A stretch of 64,000 nt of DNA, taken from an uncultured Bacteroidales bacterium (lineage in GTDB: Bacteria > Bacteroidota > Bacteroidia > Bacteroidales > UBA932). How positions within the stretch are numbered: the first letter of the stretch is position 1; every line of letters starts with the position of its first letter. Below the pieces are notes generated by a model that was not told where the DNA came from, made no database searches, and worked only from the letters and a program-made list of their open reading frames with translations. The stretch lies in assembly GCA_934725015.1 (NCBI GenBank), contig CAKVAS010000003.1:186001-250000 (forward strand). The letters run 5' to 3'. Positions 62,619 through 64,000 of this stretch are shown here, piece after piece. Made by a program: the position numbers and the translations under genes.

Positions 62619-64000
62619 ATGGACATATCTGAAAAGAATCTGACGGTTCGGGAAAAGATTGCGCTGTTTCCGCATCAGCCGGGAGTATATCGCTACTACG
62701 ACTCGGAGGGAAGCGTGATTTACGTCGGGAAGGCAAAGGACCTGCACAAGAGGGTGGCGCAGTACTTCGTGCCGCCGGAAAGGCTCACGCGCAAGACGGC
62801 GATAATGGTCTCGAAGATTGCCGACGCGCAGTATTCGGTCGTGGAGACGGAGGCGGACGCGCTGCTGCTGGAAAACAACCTCATAAAGCAGTACAAGCCG
62901 AAATACAACATACTCCTCAAGGACTCGAAGACCTACCCGTGGATATGCGTGAGCAACGACGAGTTCCCGAAGGTCTTTCTCACGCGAAGGCTCGTGCGGG
63001 ACGGCTCGCGCTATTTCGGTCCCTATTCGAGCGTGATGCACGCGAGAACCCTGGTCGATTTGTTCCACGACATCTACCCCATACGGACCTGCAACAACAA
63101 AATCACTTCGGAGTCGATTCTTCGCGGCAAGACGCGCCCCTGCCTGAACTTCCACATCGGAAGATGCCGAGGATGCTGCTGCGGGGGAATTTCGAAGAAG
63201 GAATACGGCGACAATATCGAGGAGGTCGTGAGGCTGCTCCGTGGAGGCGGACGCGAGATGATTGCGCACTACCGCGAACTGATGACCGAAGCGGCGGAAA
63301 GGATGGACTTTGAGGCGGCGCAGGAATACAAGGTGAAGATGCAGGCTCTGGACAAACACTACAGCAAGTCGCTCATCCAGAGTACGATGCCGGGAAGCTA
63401 CGACGTGTTCTCGCTCGTGATTGACCCTGGCGAGGCCTTCGGGAACTTCATGAGGGTGGTGGATGGGTCCGTCGTGCAGTCGCTGAACCTCGGATTCAGG
63501 ATGAACATCGAAGAGGAGCGGGAAACCGTGCTCGGAACATTCATTGGCGAAATCGAGGCCAAGTTCGGACGGCTGTCGCACGAGGTCATAGTGCCGTTCC
63601 TGCCCGACGTGGAGATTGACGGCGTGGAGTTCCGGATTCCCGTGCGCGGGGACAAGCTGGCGCTGCTGGAACTGAGCGCGAAGAACGCCAAGGAGATGAG
63701 GTTCAACGCCATGAAGCAGCGCGAGCACACGGACCCGGACAACTTCAGGATGAAGGTCATGGAGGAACTCCGCGACGCGCTCGGGATGAAGGAGCTGCCG
63801 CGGCACATCGAGTGCTTCGACAACTCGAACATCCAGGGAACGAACCCGGTGGCCTCCTGCACGGTGTTCCGAGACGCGGCCCCGTCAAAGAAGGACTACA
63901 GGCATTTCAAGATTAAGACCGTGGTCGGGGCGAACGACTTCGCGTCCATGAAGGAGGTGGTGAACCGGCGCTATTCGAGGATGCTCGCCGAGGCTCCGGA
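62619..64000 (+). CDS. uvrC: excinuclease ABC subunit C, N-terminal part (runs off the window)
   Basis: 460 codons are visible, open to the window end. The N-terminal GIY-YIG nuclease (about 17-95) shows GVYRYY and VIYVGKAKDLHKRV (catalytic Tyr and Arg) and the late Glu in ALLLENNLIKQYKPKYN, with FGPYSS following. The Cys-rich ARPCLNFHIGRCRGCC-like segment (here RPCLNFHIGRCRGCCCGG), the UVR motif around MDFEAAQEYKVKM (about 230-242) and the start of the RNase H-like domain with IECFDNSNIQGTNPVAS follow. It makes the double incision in nucleotide excision repair. Confidence 0.97.
   Translation, partial: MDISEKNLTVREKIALFPHQPGVYRYYDSEGSVIYVGKAKDLHKRVAQYFVPPERLTRKTAIMVSKIADAQYSVVETEADALLLENNLIKQYKPKYNILLKDSKTYPWICVSNDEFPKVFLTRRLVRDGSRYFGPYSSVMHARTLVDLFHDIYPIRTCNNKITSESILRGKTRPCLNFHIGRCRGCCCGGISKKEYGDNIEEVVRLLRGGGREMIAHYRELMTEAAERMDFEAAQEYKVKMQALDKHYSKSLIQSTMPGSYDVFSLVIDPGEAFGNFMRVVDGSVVQSLNLGFRMNIEEERETVLGTFIGEIEAKFGRLSHEVIVPFLPDVEIDGVEFRIPVRGDKLALLELSAKNAKEMRFNAMKQREHTDPDNFRMKVMEELRDALGMKELPRHIECFDNSNIQGTNPVASCTVFRDAAPSKKDYRHFKIKTVVGANDFASMKEVVNRRYSRMLAEAP

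Noticed and set aside
62523..63806. 427-codon open frame on the minus strand
   Set aside because: It lies opposite uvrC, whose nuclease motifs are unambiguous; the His/Arg/Leu-rich product is typical of a complementary-strand artefact.
1..64000. CRISPR arrays, tRNA, rRNA, insertion sequences, prophage genes
   Set aside because: I looked through the intergenic stretches and found no regularly spaced repeats, cloverleaf-like sequences, transposase genes or phage structural genes.

Overview
The window looks like a chromosomal segment of a fairly GC-rich gut-type Bacteroidales bacterium (Bacteroidota); I cannot name the genus. Three SusC/SusD outer-membrane glycan importer pairs, many lipoprotein signal peptides, Fib_succ_major, DUF4270, DUF4294 and DUF3098 family proteins, and promoters of the Bacteroidota type (TTG, 19-20 bp, TAnnTTTG) all agree. 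Shine-Dalgarno sites are not apparent. I saw no tRNA, rRNA, CRISPR array or insertion sequence.

Layout. (1) 1-6790: a ribose or ribonucleoside uptake locus on the minus strand (ribokinase, SusC, SusD, and the first 97 bases of a lipoprotein gene), with a divergent LacI-type regulator and palindromic candidate operators between them. (2) 6794-8365: an AAA-ATPase-like/PD-(D/E)XK protein whose close paralogue lies at 39231-40790. (3) 8425-21499: a glycan locus run by an ECF sigma factor and FecR anti-sigma factor, with an STN-containing SusC, a SusD, two GLUG-repeat lipoproteins and a NAGPA-type phosphodiester glycosidase between them. It has a clear promoter and a clear terminator. The sigma gene is frameshifted at a run of eight G, which removes its DNA-binding helix-turn-helix. 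(4) 21500-32277: ribosomal genes of the S10/spc/alpha type, but starting at rplP with their own promoter; the usual upstream genes through rpsC are not adjacent. (5) 32478-33244: a DUF4294 protein. (6) 33309-39197: an operon of three secreted carbohydrate enzymes (GH78-like, an SGNH hydrolase fused to a GH37-like domain, and GH127). (7) 39231-41755: the second PD-(D/E)XK paralogue and an AT-rich toxin-antitoxin-like pair. (8) 41829-54818: a complete polysaccharide utilization locus (IPT/NHL lipoprotein, SusC, SusD, a DUF1735-type lipoprotein, GH97, a SusE/F-like lipoprotein, a Fib_succ_major lipoprotein). (9) 54868-64000: housekeeping genes (a small membrane protein, LpxH-like hydrolase, uppP, DUF3098, ftsX, a half-length starch-synthase-like protein, DUF4270, acyl carrier protein, pnuC, and the 5' part of uvrC).

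The most notable signals: a 30-bp element (29 of 30 identical) lies exactly 39 bp upstream of the same CAAATAT promoter core in front of both the GH78/GH37/GH127 operon and the complete locus 15.6 kb away, which suggests one co-regulated glycan system in two pieces. The others are the G8 frameshift in the ECF sigma gene and the split ribosomal operon.
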